DNA from: Desulfoscipio gibsoniae DSM 7213
GTDB lineage: Bacteria > Bacillota > Desulfotomaculia > Desulfotomaculales > Desulfallaceae
Length of the DNA stretch: 64,000 nucleotides
Assembly: GCF_000233715.2 (NCBI RefSeq)
Contig: NC_021184.1
Coordinates: 2,690,001 to 2,754,000 of the forward strand
Direction: 5' to 3'
Made by a program: the position numbers and the translations under genes. Shown here piece by piece: positions 1-9,373 of this stretch. The notes beneath the pieces were generated by a model. It had not been told where the DNA came from and did not search any database. It saw nothing but the letters and a program-made list of their open reading frames with translations. Within the stretch, counting starts at the first letter, position 1. Every line of letters starts with the position of its first letter.

Positions 1-79
1 ACCTGTTAGCTTGGTAAGCAAAAAATGCATCCATGCTTTTATCCAGTTCGTTACCTCTTAAACTTGCCGGGTCGGCCAA

Positions 80-1291
80 TTATTTACCCCCGATAGACGT
101 TACCACTGTAAATATCGGCAGGTAGACAGCAATTAGGATTGATCCCACGATACAGCCGATCAACATCAACAGCAGCGGTTCGATCATGGCGGTCAATCCC
201 TTGGTCATGGTGGCCACCTCTTCCTCGTAAAAGTCCGCCACCCGTCCCAGTAGTTCCGGGAGCTGCCCGGTTTCTTCCCCCACCGCCACCATATTGACCA
301 GCATGGGTGGAAACAGATCACTATTTTTCAAAGGTACTGCAATGCTTTGTCCTTGCATAATGCTGGCGCCGGCTTGCTTAATCGCGTTGGCCACCTGTAT
401 ACTGCCGGACGCGGGACCTGCGGCTTCCAGGGCCTGTAAAACCGGAATACCCCCTCCCAGCAGGGTGGACAATGTACGGGCAAAGCGGGCCACGGTAACC
501 TTATGAAATAGATCGCCAAATACCGGCACCTTAAATTTCAACCTATCCAGCGTCTTTTTACCTCCCTCGCTGGACATGTACACGCGTAGGCCCAGGACGG
601 CCAGTATAACAGTAAGTATATATAGATACCAGTAACCGCGCAGGGAATCGCTGATACCCATCACAATTCGCGTCGCCAGCGGTAATGGTACATCTTCAGG
701 GAAAAACCCCATAAATATGGGCACAATGAAAAACATCATCGCTAAAACCACGCAGATGGCGAAAATTATCACCATGATTGGGTACATAGTGGCGGAACGG
801 ATGTTGTCCCGCAGGTTTTTATCCCGGTCCAACTGCTCGGAGAGCCTTTGCAGCATTTCCTCAATCATGCCGCCCATTTCCCCTGCTTTGACCATATCCA
901 CGTACATGGATGAGAAAATCGCAGGGTGGGCACTTAGTGCCTCGGACATGCTTATGCCGCCTTCCACATCGCGAGCCACCTGACCCACGGTTTGCTGTAA
1001 CACGGGGTTTTTAGTCTGTTCATGCAGCGTGTACAGGCAGCGGGTCAGCGGGATGCCCGCGGTGAGCATGGCGGTAAGCTGGCGGCTGAAAAAACTTATA
1101 TCACCGATTTTAACCTTGCGCCGCAGGGCAAAGGTTTTGCCAAAAGTTGATTCTTTAACCTCCGTAACTTCAAGGACAATGTAGCCCATCTTTTGCAGTT
1201 TGGCGGCAGCCGAGAATTCATGCTCGGCCTCCAGCTTACCGTCTACGGGCTGGCCCGATTTATCCATAGCCTGATAAACAAATACCGGCAT
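80..1291 (-). CDS. pilC: Type IV pilus / type II secretion inner-membrane platform protein (PilC/GspF family)
   Basis: 403 residues, the normal family length. The protein is the polytopic inner-membrane platform on which the pilus assembly and retraction ATPases act. Two T2SSF repeats are visible, about residues 65-190 and 270-395, each followed by hydrophobic membrane segments (about 168-190, 215-240 and 370-395). The N-terminus (MPVFVYQAMDKSGQPVDGKL) is the typical start of this family. It follows pilT after about 100 bp on the same strand, so pilB-pilT-pilC form one unit that continues past the left edge; pilin genes would be expected there. The assignment to the family is firm; whether it serves pili or a secretion pseudopilus is inferred from pilT next door. 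Confidence 0.93.
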   Translation of the reverse strand: MPVFVYQAMDKSGQPVDGKLEAEHEFSAAAKLQKMGYIVLEVTEVKESTFGKTFALRRKVKIGDISFFSRQLTAMLTAGIPLTRCLYTLHEQTKNPVLQQTVGQVARDVEGGISMSEALSAHPAIFSSMYVDMVKAGEMGGMIEEMLQRLSEQLDRDKNLRDNIRSATMYPIMVIIFAICVVLAMMFFIVPIFMGFFPEDVPLPLATRIVMGISDSLRGYWYLYILTVILAVLGLRVYMSSEGGKKTLDRLKFKVPVFGDLFHKVTVARFARTLSTLLGGGIPVLQALEAAGPASGSIQVANAIKQAGASIMQGQSIAVPLKNSDLFPPMLVNMVAVGEETGQLPELLGRVADFYEEEVATMTKGLTAMIEPLLLMLIGCIVGSILIAVYLPIFTVVTSIGGK

Positions 1292-1391
1292 AACAAAACC
1301 CTACCTTGTTAATTACTTTAACTATCTATCTGATAAACAAAAATTACCCAAACAGAAAAGGACGGAAGCAAAAGAATCATCCCCTTGCTTT

Positions 1392-2477
1392 CTAAAAGGA
1401 AGTTCTGCGCAGGGCGCGTTCCAACTCCACTTTATCCACGGCACGGGCCAGGGCCATTTCCCTGGATATCTGGCCTGCCATACATAATCCGGCCAGGGCC
1501 TGGTCCATGGTCTGCATACCCAGATTGCGGCCTGTTTGCATCACTGTATAGAGCTGGTGTTCCTTACTTTCGCGAATTAAATTTTTTACCGCCGAGGTAG
1601 TGAGCAGCAATTCTATGACGGCCACCCTGCCCTTACCATCTGTCCTGGGCACCAGCTGTTGAGCAATGACACCCTGCAAGGAATCGGCCAGCTGCTGCCT
1701 GATCTGACTGCGCATGCCTTCCGGAAACACGTCAACAATACGGTGGATGGCCAGTGGCGCTGTCTGGGTGTGTAGGGTGGAAAAAACTAAGTGCCCGGTT
1801 TCAGCGGCGGTAAGAGCTATGGAGATGCTTTCGGTGTCCCGCATTTCGCCGATTAGAATAACGTCCGGATCATGGCGCAAGACGTGCCGCAGCGCAGCCG
1901 CGAAGGAGTGGGTATCGCTGCCCACCTCCCGCTGCTTGATGATGGATTGTTTGTTGCTGTGCAAAAATTCAATGGGATCTTCCACTGTGACAATATTCAG
2001 GGCGCGTTCCTCATTGATCTTGTTGATGATTGCCGCCAGGGTGGTGGACTTACCGCTGCCGGTGGCACCGGTGACCAGCACCATGCCCCTGGGCAGCCCG
2101 GCCAGGTCCGCCACCGCCGGGGGCAGGCCCAGGTCATCAAAACGGGGAATATTCATGGCCACCACTCGGAAGTTGACTGCCAGCGTCCCGCGCTGCCACA
2201 TGATGTTGCCCCGGAAACGACTGACCCCGGGAACAGAATAAGAAAAATCCAGCTCCAATTCTTTTTCCAGTATTTCCCGGTGATTGAGCTCCAGGATGGG
2301 GAAAACCATGTCTTCAATATCCTGGGCTGTAAGACTAACCACATCCGCCATTTTTTCCAGTGTCCCGTTAACCCGCACCACCGGAGGTACGCCGGCGTTG
2401 ATATGCAGGTCCGAACCATTCATTTCCACCGTTCGGGTCAGGATTTTGTTAAGGTCAGGCAATTGCTGCCCATTCAT
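1392..2477 (-). CDS. pilT: Twitching motility retraction ATPase PilT
   Basis: 361 residues, the usual PilT length. This hexameric cytoplasmic ATPase drives pilus disassembly and retraction. Walker A GATGSGKST lies at about residues 137-145, the Asp box / Walker B (DVILIGEMRD) near 207-216, and the His box (GHLVFSTLHT) near 230. The AIRNLIRE-type motif of PilT is present as AVKNLIRE, which separates it from PilB. The ATG overlaps the stop codon of pilB by four bases, indicating translational coupling. Presence of pilT suggests real retractable pili rather than only a secretion pseudopilus. Confidence 0.94.
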   Translation of the reverse strand: MNGQQLPDLNKILTRTVEMNGSDLHINAGVPPVVRVNGTLEKMADVVSLTAQDIEDMVFPILELNHREILEKELELDFSYSVPGVSRFRGNIMWQRGTLAVNFRVVAMNIPRFDDLGLPPAVADLAGLPRGMVLVTGATGSGKSTTLAAIINKINEERALNIVTVEDPIEFLHSNKQSIIKQREVGSDTHSFAAALRHVLRHDPDVILIGEMRDTESISIALTAAETGHLVFSTLHTQTAPLAIHRIVDVFPEGMRSQIRQQLADSLQGVIAQQLVPRTDGKGRVAVIELLLTTSAVKNLIRESKEHQLYTVMQTGRNLGMQTMDQALAGLCMAGQISREMALARAVDKVELERALRRTSF

Positions 2478-4159
2478 ACGATCACCCTCATTATCTCTTC
2501 CAAGGATGTAATCCCCTTTTTAACTTTATCCAGGCCGTCTTGGCGCAGTGTCACCATGCCTTCGGCGATGGCCGCCTTTTTAATATCGCTGGCTGATTTG
2601 CGCTCCAACGCCATCTTCTGGATTGTTTCGGTGTTAAAAAGCAGCTCATATATACCTATCCGGCCTTTAAAGCCGGTATTGCCGCAGCGCATGCAGCCTA
2701 CCGGGCGGTATAACTTTACCCTGGTTTCATTTTCGGCCAGTGGAAAACCGGATACCCTTTCCAACTGCCTCCGGTCTATCTCATAAGGTTCCTTGCAGTT
2801 GGGACACAGCACCCTGGCCAGACGCTGGGCCAGTACACATGCCAGTGCAGATGAAGTCAAGAAAGGTTCAATGCCCATTTCCGTAAGGCGGCTTACAGCC
2901 CCCGCCGCGTCGTTGGTATGCAGGGTGGAAAAAACCAGGTGGCCCGTTAGGGCTGATTCAATAGCCAGTTTGGCTGTTTCCTGGTCCCTGATTTCCCCCA
3001 CCATGATGATATCCGGGTCGCTGCGTAGTATGGAACGAAGTCCCGAGGCAAAGGTCAGGCCGGCCCTGGTGTTGATTTGCACCTGGTTTACGCTTTCCAT
3101 CCGGTATTCCACGGGATCCTCCACGGTTATGACATTCTTGGCCACCTTGTCCAAAGTAGCCAGACTGGCAAACAGCGTAGTGCTCTTGCCGCTGCCCGTC
3201 GGACCGGTGGCCAGTATACAGCCATAAGGCAGGTCTAAGACCTGTCGATACCTGCGCAGCATCTCGGGAGCCATACCCAGTTCTTCCAGGCTGATGATTT
3301 TGGCCGAGCGATCCAACAGCCGCAGGGTCAGGCGTTCGCCAAAACTGGCCGGCAGCGAGGCTACCCGGGCGTCAATGGGCTTACCTTCTATTGTCAGGGA
3401 CATGCGCCCGTCCTGGGGTATGCGCCGTTCCGCGATATTCATGCTGGCCATAATTTTAATTCGTGATACCAGCGACGCGTGTATTTTACGGGGCAGCTGC
3501 ATCATATCGTGCATCACCCCGTCAATCCGGAAACGCACCCGCAGGTAAGTTTCGTAAGGTTCGATATGTATATCGCTGGCCCTGGAGCCTACAGCCTGGT
3601 CCAGGATCATGTGGGCGATTTGTACGGCCGGCCTGGAAGTCTGGTCATCGGTTTCGATATTAATATTTTCTTCCTGCTGCTCTTCATCATTTAGATACTC
3701 AAAATCCAGGCCCACCCGGCTGTATTTTTCGATGGCCGCCTCCAGCTCACTATCAGGTACCACTACGGGCTTGATATCAAAGCCGGTCATAATCTGTAAG
3801 TCATCAATGGCCACGATATTATCAGGGTACTTCATGGCCACCACAAGCTTGTCCCCGTCAAAGGCTACGGGCAGAGCTTTATATTTTTTAAAAGCCGTCA
3901 CAGGCATTGTTGCCACGGCAGCGGGATCAATAGTTATACTATCCAGGGTAATATAAGAACCACCCGCCCTTTTGGCGGTTACCCTGGCAATATCATCTTC
4001 GGTGCAATGCCCGTCTCTGACCAGTATTTTACTCAGACTATCTTCTTTGTTTGGGCTTGCTTTTTGTTTTTCCAGCGCTTGATCCAGCTGCTCCTGGCTA
4101 ATCACGCCTTCTTTGACCAGACAGGTGCCCAACAGGTTTCTCGTTTGCCAATTCATCAT
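2474..4159 (-). CDS. pilB: Type IV pilus assembly ATPase PilB/GspE with N-terminal MshEN domain
   Basis: 561 residues. N-terminal MshEN-type segment (residues about 8-75; LLGTCLVKEGVISQEQL) of the kind known to bind c-di-GMP, then the T2SSE ATPase with Walker A GPTGSGKST near 319, Walker B (DIIMVGEIRD) and His box (GHLVFSTLHT). Two CxxC pairs (CPNC near 455, CMRC near 497) form the zinc site of PilB/GspE ATPases. It drives pilus extension from the cytoplasmic face. First gene of the pil unit; 565 bp of AT-rich non-coding DNA separate it from aroB upstream. The start is one of two adjacent ATG codons with only a weak upstream purine run. Cyclic-di-GMP control is inferred from the domain, not shown. 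Confidence 0.93.
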   Translation of the reverse strand: MMNWQTRNLLGTCLVKEGVISQEQLDQALEKQKASPNKEDSLSKILVRDGHCTEDDIARVTAKRAGGSYITLDSITIDPAAVATMPVTAFKKYKALPVAFDGDKLVVAMKYPDNIVAIDDLQIMTGFDIKPVVVPDSELEAAIEKYSRVGLDFEYLNDEEQQEENINIETDDQTSRPAVQIAHMILDQAVGSRASDIHIEPYETYLRVRFRIDGVMHDMMQLPRKIHASLVSRIKIMASMNIAERRIPQDGRMSLTIEGKPIDARVASLPASFGERLTLRLLDRSAKIISLEELGMAPEMLRRYRQVLDLPYGCILATGPTGSGKSTTLFASLATLDKVAKNVITVEDPVEYRMESVNQVQINTRAGLTFASGLRSILRSDPDIIMVGEIRDQETAKLAIESALTGHLVFSTLHTNDAAGAVSRLTEMGIEPFLTSSALACVLAQRLARVLCPNCKEPYEIDRRQLERVSGFPLAENETRVKLYRPVGCMRCGNTGFKGRIGIYELLFNTETIQKMALERKSASDIKKAAIAEGMVTLRQDGLDKVKKGITSLEEIMRVIV

Positions 4160-4590
4160 AACCAGTTAACCCCATATGCAGTGTCAAATTGGAAGCTACT
4201 TAAACTTCAAGGTTTATGTATTTGTTTATAAATATCACTAATCCCCTAAAAATTCAAATTATTATTTATTTGAACAACAAATGCCTGATCCAAAATGCTA
4301 CATTGTACCAATTAAGGAAAAATAAAAAAATCCAACTTAATAACAAGATGCTTATACAAAAGTAAACAGATAGTTTTGCTCACATAGATAGTTTAATTAC
4401 TAACAAAATTTCATAATAACTAATGTTAAGTTAAAATATATCAATTTAAGGTAAATTCTCCTAAATGTATGGCATATCCTGCTTTTTAAAGTCTTTTATT
4501 AACGAAAAATATCTCCATAAACTAGAATTTATGGATCATGATGGCTATATGGCCATCTTTTATAAGTAGGTTTAAAAATAAAAATAAAAA
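4160..4590. other. AT-rich intergenic region upstream of pilB
   Basis: About 430 bp with strongly elevated A+T between pilB and the aroB terminator. It presumably carries the pil promoter. A short GATGGC/GCCATC hairpin followed by four T lies at 4540-4561. I see no ORF, no recognisable riboswitch core and no repeat of the families seen elsewhere in the window. Confidence 0.6.
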
Positions 4591-4612
4591 AGCAACGCAT
4601 CAGTACGTTGCT
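4591..4612 (-). terminator. Rho-independent terminator downstream of aroB
   Basis: Perfect 7-bp stem AGCAACG/CGTTGCT with an 8-nt loop; read on the minus strand it is followed by a run of T (A-run at 4586-4590 on the plus strand). It lies about 110 bp past the aroB stop and closes the aro cluster. Confidence 0.8.
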
Positions 4613-4724
4613 TTCCGTTCGGAATAAGACGTTCAAATATATATCCTACAAAATAATCTTTCGATAAATTACTATATTAGTATACAGTCAATAAGTGTGT
4701 TTTTAGCCCATTTTAATTTGAAAT

Positions 4725-5819
4725 TCAATTATCTACGCGTGCCGCCTCAATAGCCCGACTGATATGTTCCTCCAATGTGTTGGGGTGAATAACCGCCCGG
4801 CCAACGGCCACCGGAATAATAAATGTTATAGCGCCGCCAACAGTCTTTTTATCCCCATACATGGCGGTGATAATATCCGGGGTGGCCAGCTCCGCCGGTA
4901 CAGTGATGGGCAAGCCGGCCCGGCGCAATAAGCCGGTGATTCTGTCCGCCCCCTCCCGGGACAGCATACCCATATCCACCCCGAGCTGTGCCGCCACTGC
5001 AGTGCCTATGGCTACTGCCTCACCATGGGTGTAACGGCCGTAGCCGGCCAGAGCTTCAATGGCATGGCCCACAGTGTGACCGAGATTCAACATGGCCCTG
5101 GTGCCCTGTTCGGTTTCATCCTGTTCCACCACCCGGGCTTTGTTGATACAGGATTGTTCAACAACATGCGCCAGCGCCCCGGGTTCCAGTGCCAGCACTT
5201 GCTGTATATTATCCTCCAGCCATGTAAAAAACACAGCGTCGCCGATGATACCGTATTTAATCACTTCAGCCAGCCCGGACTGCAATTCCCGCCCGGGTAA
5301 AGTGGACAGCGTAGCAGTGTCTGAAATAACCAGCGCGGGCTGGTAAAATGCACCGATAATATTTTTGCCCCGGGGATGGTTTACAGCCACCTTGCCCCCC
5401 ACGCTGCTGTCCACCTGGGCCAGCAATGTTGTGGGCAGCTGCACAAAGGGTACACCCCGCATATAGGTGGCCGCCACAAACCCGGTCAGGTCCCCAACCA
5501 CCCCGCCGCCAAGGGCCAACACGGGTGAGCGCCGGTCCAGGCCTGCGGTAAAGGCACGGTCGTACAGCAGCTCTGCGCTGGACAGCGATTTGTACTGCTC
5601 GCCATCGGGCACCTCGACCGGGATTACTTCCAGGCCCGCCCGGGCCAGGCTGTCGGCCACCCGCCCGGCGTAAATTTGGCCCACCGTGTTATTAGTAACC
5701 AGAAGCACTTTGCGGCCAACGGGCAGAGCGGCCACCAACTCACCGGCGCGATCCAGCAAGCCGCTGCCTGTTATAATGCGGTAGGAGCGAGTGCCTAAAT
5801 CAATACCGACTTCTTTCAT
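4725..5819 (-). CDS. aroB: 3-dehydroquinate synthase
   Basis: 364 residues from the chosen ATG; converts DAHP to 3-dehydroquinate, second step of the shikimate pathway, NAD and metal dependent. NAD-binding segment with GGGVVGDLTGFVAATYMRG, metal ligands in the conserved E...H(TVGH)...H(GEAVAIG context) positions, and PTTLLAQVDSSVGGK substrate motif are all present. The open frame extends 19 codons upstream, but the ATG at 5819 is preceded by a GGGGG Shine-Dalgarno and begins the usual MKEVGIDLG-like N-terminus, so it is preferred. Last gene of aroE-aroC-aroK-aroB, 67 bp downstream of aroK and ended by a terminator. Confidence 0.95.
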   Translation of the reverse strand: MKEVGIDLGTRSYRIITGSGLLDRAGELVAALPVGRKVLLVTNNTVGQIYAGRVADSLARAGLEVIPVEVPDGEQYKSLSSAELLYDRAFTAGLDRRSPVLALGGGVVGDLTGFVAATYMRGVPFVQLPTTLLAQVDSSVGGKVAVNHPRGKNIIGAFYQPALVISDTATLSTLPGRELQSGLAEVIKYGIIGDAVFFTWLEDNIQQVLALEPGALAHVVEQSCINKARVVEQDETEQGTRAMLNLGHTVGHAIEALAGYGRYTHGEAVAIGTAVAAQLGVDMGMLSREGADRITGLLRRAGLPITVPAELATPDIITAMYGDKKTVGGAITFIIPVAVGRAVIHPNTLEEHISRAIEAARVDN

Positions 5820-5886
5820 TGTAGACCCCCATAAAGGCATTCTTTGCCAACGATAAAATAAATAAAAGATTATCATTTTAGATAAT

Positions 5887-6405
5887 TTACAGGTATCCTT
5901 GTTGCTGTAAAAATTTTCTTATTTGGTTCAGCGCCTCATCAAAACTGAGCTTACCTGTGTCTACTGTCAACTCGGCAATTTCGTAGGAACTGTCCCTCTC
6001 TTTAAGCAGCCTGGTAATATTTTCCCACAGGTCGCCCCGGCTCAGCAGGGGCCGGCGCTTTTTGTTTTTTACCCGCTGCAAGATAATTTCGGGATCAGCC
6101 CGCAGGCAAATAAATATACCGTTTTGTTTAAGTAAATCCACGTTCTCCTGATCCAGCACCGTACCGCCGCCAGTGGCCACCACCAGCCCGGACTGGCCGG
6201 ACAGTTTGCGAACCTGCAGTTTTTCCTCCGAGCGAAACCTGATTTCACCGTCTTTGCGAAAAATTTGCGCCACGGTTTTACCCGTTACCTTTTCAATGGC
6301 ACTATCGGTATCGATAAATTTATAGCCCAGGCGCCTGGCCAGCCTCCGGCCCAGCGATGATTTGCCGGTACCCATAAAGCCAATTAAAATTATATTTTTT
6401 TTCAT
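5887..6405 (-). CDS. aroK: Shikimate kinase
   Basis: 172 residues, normal for the family. Phosphorylates shikimate at O3 using ATP. Walker A GFMGTGKSS at residues 9-17, the shikimate-binding DTD (about 33-35), the GGG motif (VVATGGGTV near 79-83) and the lid arginine region (KKRRPLLSRG) are present. Lies between aroC and aroB on the same strand with short gaps, consistent with one aro operon. Confidence 0.95.
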   Translation of the reverse strand: MKKNIILIGFMGTGKSSLGRRLARRLGYKFIDTDSAIEKVTGKTVAQIFRKDGEIRFRSEEKLQVRKLSGQSGLVVATGGGTVLDQENVDLLKQNGIFICLRADPEIILQRVKNKKRRPLLSRGDLWENITRLLKERDSSYEIAELTVDTGKLSFDEALNQIRKFLQQQGYL

Positions 6406-6452
6406 TAGTATCCTTTCCGGTTACTCTAAAAGCATCTAAATTTATGTCAAAA

Positions 6453-7628
6453 TCAAAAACCTTTTGCATAATCGCGATACAGGCTTACTCTCTCCTTGAT
6501 TTCCCGCATAGTATCGCCGCCGAATTTTTCCAGCACCGCCACGGCCAGTTCCCAGGCCGCCACAGCCTCGCCCACCACGCAGGCTGCGGGCACAGCGCAG
6601 GTGTCCGACCGCTCCACCGATGCCTCAAATGGCTGTTTGGTTTTTATATCCACGCTGCGCAGGGGTTTATACAGGGTGGGGATGGGTTTCATGGCCGCCC
6701 GCAGCAGCAGTATCCCGCCGTTGGACATACCGCCTTCAATGCCCCCGGAGTTATTAGTTTGCCTGTAAAAGCCCCGGCCGGGGTCATAAAAAATTTCATC
6801 GTGCAGCTCTGAGCCTCTGGTGGCCGCCGCGCTGAACCCAGCGCCCACCTCAACACCCTTGATGGCCTGGATACTCATCAGCGCACCGGCCAACCGGCCG
6901 TCCAGGGTGCGATCCCGCTGGGTGTAACTGCCCAGGCCCGGGGGCAGTCCTAAAACCTTTATTTCAAAAATACCGCCCAGGGAATCCCCCTCGGCTCTGG
7001 CGCGGTCTATTTCCCGCACCATGGCCCCGGCAGCATCGGGGTCAGCACAGTATACCGGAGATTGGGCCACCGCTTCGGCAAGTTTTCCCGCATCCTGGTG
7101 GGATGCATCCAGTGCTGTTCCAGGCGCCTTGACGCTACCTATTTGTACCACCTGGCCCACCAGTACAATGCCCAGTTCATCCAGCAGCCGGCGGGCTACT
7201 GTGCCTGCGGCCACCCGGGCCGCTGTTTCCCGGGCACTGGAGCGTTCCAGCACATTGCGCATGTCCTGGTGGCCGTACTTGATAGCCCCGGTTAAATCAG
7301 CATGCCCGGGACGTGGCCGCGTTACAGTGCGGGACGCCAGATCGGCCTCAGGTCCCGGCGCCATTACCCGGCTCCAGTTCTCCCAGTCCTTATTGGCCAG
7401 CACCAGCGTCACCGGCCCCCCCGTGGTCAGCCCTCCCCGCACTCCGGAGGTTATAGAGGCGTGGTCCTGCTCAATATTCATCCGGCCACCTCGCCCGTAA
7501 CCGCCCTGGCGCCTGGCCAACTGTTTGTCTATGTATTCAGCCTGCAGGGACAGGCCCGCCGGTATACCGTCCAATACGGCGGTAAGCGAAGGGCCATGAG
7601 ACTCCCCGGCTGTAAGGCAACGGAGCAA
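6453..7628 (-). CDS. aroC: Chorismate synthase
   Basis: 391 residues. Converts EPSP to chorismate using reduced FMN. The family signatures [14 protein letters not shown] (residues 8-21), GRG.R...E (about 46-54) and [17 protein letters not shown] (about 128-145) are visible, as is the C-terminal SNGGI-type motif. Starts with TTG; an AAAGGATGG purine run lies about 10 bases upstream. It is 66 bp downstream of aroE; that gap holds a small tandem AT repeat. Confidence 0.96.
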   Translation of the reverse strand: MLRCLTAGESHGPSLTAVLDGIPAGLSLQAEYIDKQLARRQGGYGRGGRMNIEQDHASITSGVRGGLTTGGPVTLVLANKDWENWSRVMAPGPEADLASRTVTRPRPGHADLTGAIKYGHQDMRNVLERSSARETAARVAAGTVARRLLDELGIVLVGQVVQIGSVKAPGTALDASHQDAGKLAEAVAQSPVYCADPDAAGAMVREIDRARAEGDSLGGIFEIKVLGLPPGLGSYTQRDRTLDGRLAGALMSIQAIKGVEVGAGFSAAATRGSELHDEIFYDPGRGFYRQTNNSGGIEGGMSNGGILLLRAAMKPIPTLYKPLRSVDIKTKQPFEASVERSDTCAVPAACVVGEAVAAWELAVAVLEKFGGDTMREIKERVSLYRDYAKGF

Positions 7629-7654
7629 TTAAATCATCCATCCTTTCTTAAATG

Positions 7655-7689
7655 CCTAATATATGCTTAATATATACCTAATATATACC
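7655..7689. repeat. Short tandem AT-rich repeat between aroE and aroC
   Basis: Three copies of an approximately 11-bp unit CCTAATATATG/CTTAATATATA/CCTAATATATA in the 66-bp aroE-aroC gap. No function is visible; it may be a slippage-prone spacer. Confidence 0.7.
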
Positions 7690-7694
7690 AAACC

Positions 7695-8636
7695 TTAAAC
7701 GCCGGCCTGCCGCTGCAATGCATGCTGCATTACCCCAAGGGGGGCCGTCAGGCCGGTCCACGCCTCCAGGGAAAGAGCCCCCTGGTGCAATAGCATGCCC
7801 AGGCCGTTGGCCGCCGCCGCACCGTTACCGGTCGCCCTGGCCATAAACGGTGTCACGGGCGGGTTATATACCAGATCGTAGGCCAGCTGGCCGCTGCCGG
7901 GCAGCCCCGCGGGCAAGGGCCAATCACCCCCGCTTTTGCCCGACATGCCCAGCGGGGTGCAGTTGACCACCAGCGCAGCCCGCCGGACAAATTCCGCCAG
8001 GTGGCGGTTACCCGAATCCCACTCCAGGACCTGTACTTTAAAGTTTGTTTTAACGGCTACGTAGTCGGCCAGCGCCCGGGCCCGGTCAAGATTGCGGTTA
8101 ACCAGGGCCAGTTCCGGGCACCCCGCCTGCACCAGGGCTATCACCACAGCCCGGGCCGAGCCTCCCGCCCCCAAAACCAGGGCCGGGCCCCGGGAGGGGT
8201 CATGACCATAGTCTTTTCGCAAATCTTTTATAAACCCGGGGCCGTCTGTATTATGTCCGGTCAATCTGCCCTGCCGGTTGACAATGGTGTTTACCGCGCC
8301 ATACAGAGCAGCCGTTTCCGTCAGCTCATCCAGATAGGGGATAACGGCCTCTTTATATGGTACTGTAACGTTAACCCCGGCTATACCCAGCGCCCGCAGA
8401 CCCGCCACGGCCTGCACCAGGTTTTCCCGCCCGGGGCTGAAGGGCACGTATACGCCGTTTAATCCCAAAGCGCGGAGCGCCGCATTTTGCATGGCCGGTG
8501 AATAGCTGTGGCTCACCGGGTTACCGATAATGCCGTATACAAGGGTTTCACCGTCGATTTCCATATTGCCGGAGGTCACGCCACCTGCCGTCACACCTTG
8601 ACCGGCAACCTCTTCACCAGCTTTACCGTAAACCAA
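7695..8636 (-). CDS. aroE: Shikimate dehydrogenase
   Basis: About 290-313 residues. NADPH-dependent reduction of 3-dehydroshikimate. N-terminal substrate motif YGIIGNPVSHSYSPAMQN, catalytic NVTVPYKE with the Lys, NTDGPGF, and the Rossmann loop GAGGSARAV are all intact. Two starts compete: TTG at 8636 has a GGGGG Shine-Dalgarno about 10 bases upstream; ATG at 8564 begins closer to the conserved region but has no ribosome binding site. I keep TTG, with a roughly 24-residue extension unlike most family members. First gene of the aro cluster, downstream of the YqeG phosphatase. Confidence 0.93.
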   Translation of the reverse strand: MVYGKAGEEVAGQGVTAGGVTSGNMEIDGETLVYGIIGNPVSHSYSPAMQNAALRALGLNGVYVPFSPGRENLVQAVAGLRALGIAGVNVTVPYKEAVIPYLDELTETAALYGAVNTIVNRQGRLTGHNTDGPGFIKDLRKDYGHDPSRGPALVLGAGGSARAVVIALVQAGCPELALVNRNLDRARALADYVAVKTNFKVQVLEWDSGNRHLAEFVRRAALVVNCTPLGMSGKSGGDWPLPAGLPGSGQLAYDLVYNPPVTPFMARATGNGAAAANGLGMLLHQGALSLEAWTGLTAPLGVMQHALQRQAGV

Positions 8637-8722
8637 TCACGCGTAACCCCCTTCATCTACCTGACAAAATGTTTATCCTTGCATGATTCACTAAAATGAC
8701 GATTAATCATTGACTTCAACCT

Positions 8723-9253
8723 TTACCTAACATAATACTGTTTATCTTTATGGGATACCAGGCGGGATATGCGGGCCAGCACCACTTTCTCCAGGCGCCG
8801 GTTGATTAACTTGGTAACCCAGAATTCTTTGCCGGGCATGGGCACCACCAGTATGGTAAACATACCCAACCTGTTCCCGCCCCAGATATCCGTAAATATC
8901 TGGTCGCCCACGACCACGGTTTCCTCAGGTGTGGCATCAAGCAATTCCAGGGCACGCCTAAAAGCCTGGCGCATGGGTTTTACCGCCCTGACCACGCAGG
9001 GTATCTTAAGCGGTCCGGCCAAGGTGTTTACCCGGGACGTGCCGTTGTTGGAGACGATACACAATTTAAAACCTTTCTGCAGCATGCCGGTAAGCCACGC
9101 CTTTATTTCAGGGGAAAACTTATCCCGGTCCCGGGGTACTATAGTATTATCCAGGTCCAGCAATATGGCAGTAATGCCTTGTTTCTGAAGTTCTTCCGGA
9201 TTAATGTCCAATATTGAGGGAACATACATGTTGGGATAAAAAATACGCAACAT
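8723..9253 (-). CDS. YqeG family HAD-IIIA phosphatase
   Basis: 176 residues. The HAD nucleophile motif LLDLDNTIVPRD lies near residues 33-44, motif II Ser/Asn (IVSNNGTS) near 66-73, and VVGDQIFTDIWGGNRLG is the C-terminal Asp motif. YqeG proteins are conserved in Firmicutes next to ribosome-assembly or aro genes; the physiological substrate is not established here. Upstream neighbour of aroE on the same strand. Confidence 0.88.
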   Translation of the reverse strand: MLRIFYPNMYVPSILDINPEELQKQGITAILLDLDNTIVPRDRDKFSPEIKAWLTGMLQKGFKLCIVSNNGTSRVNTLAGPLKIPCVVRAVKPMRQAFRRALELLDATPEETVVVGDQIFTDIWGGNRLGMFTILVVPMPGKEFWVTKLINRRLEKVVLARISRLVSHKDKQYYVR

Positions 9254-9373
9254 TTAAATCTCCTTGGCTGTTAAAATAGCACACAATACCAACCCGTATA
9301 TTGTAACCTTTTTTAAATTATAATTTCAACACCAGGCATTACCTGATACCCTATAATTGTGCTTACAGGTCCA

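Noticed and set aside
1-79. Possible start of a further pil gene on the minus strand at the left edge (ATG near 38)
   Set aside because: Only about a dozen codons fall in the window and the nearest purine-rich site is about 20 bases away; cannot be supported.
1872-2786. 304-codon plus-strand open frame across pilT and pilB
   Set aside because: Antisense to two well-supported ATPase genes; composition is that of a shadow frame.
4160-4724. Possible c-di-GMP or other riboswitch upstream of pilB
   Set aside because: No conserved aptamer core could be recognised; region is simply AT-rich.
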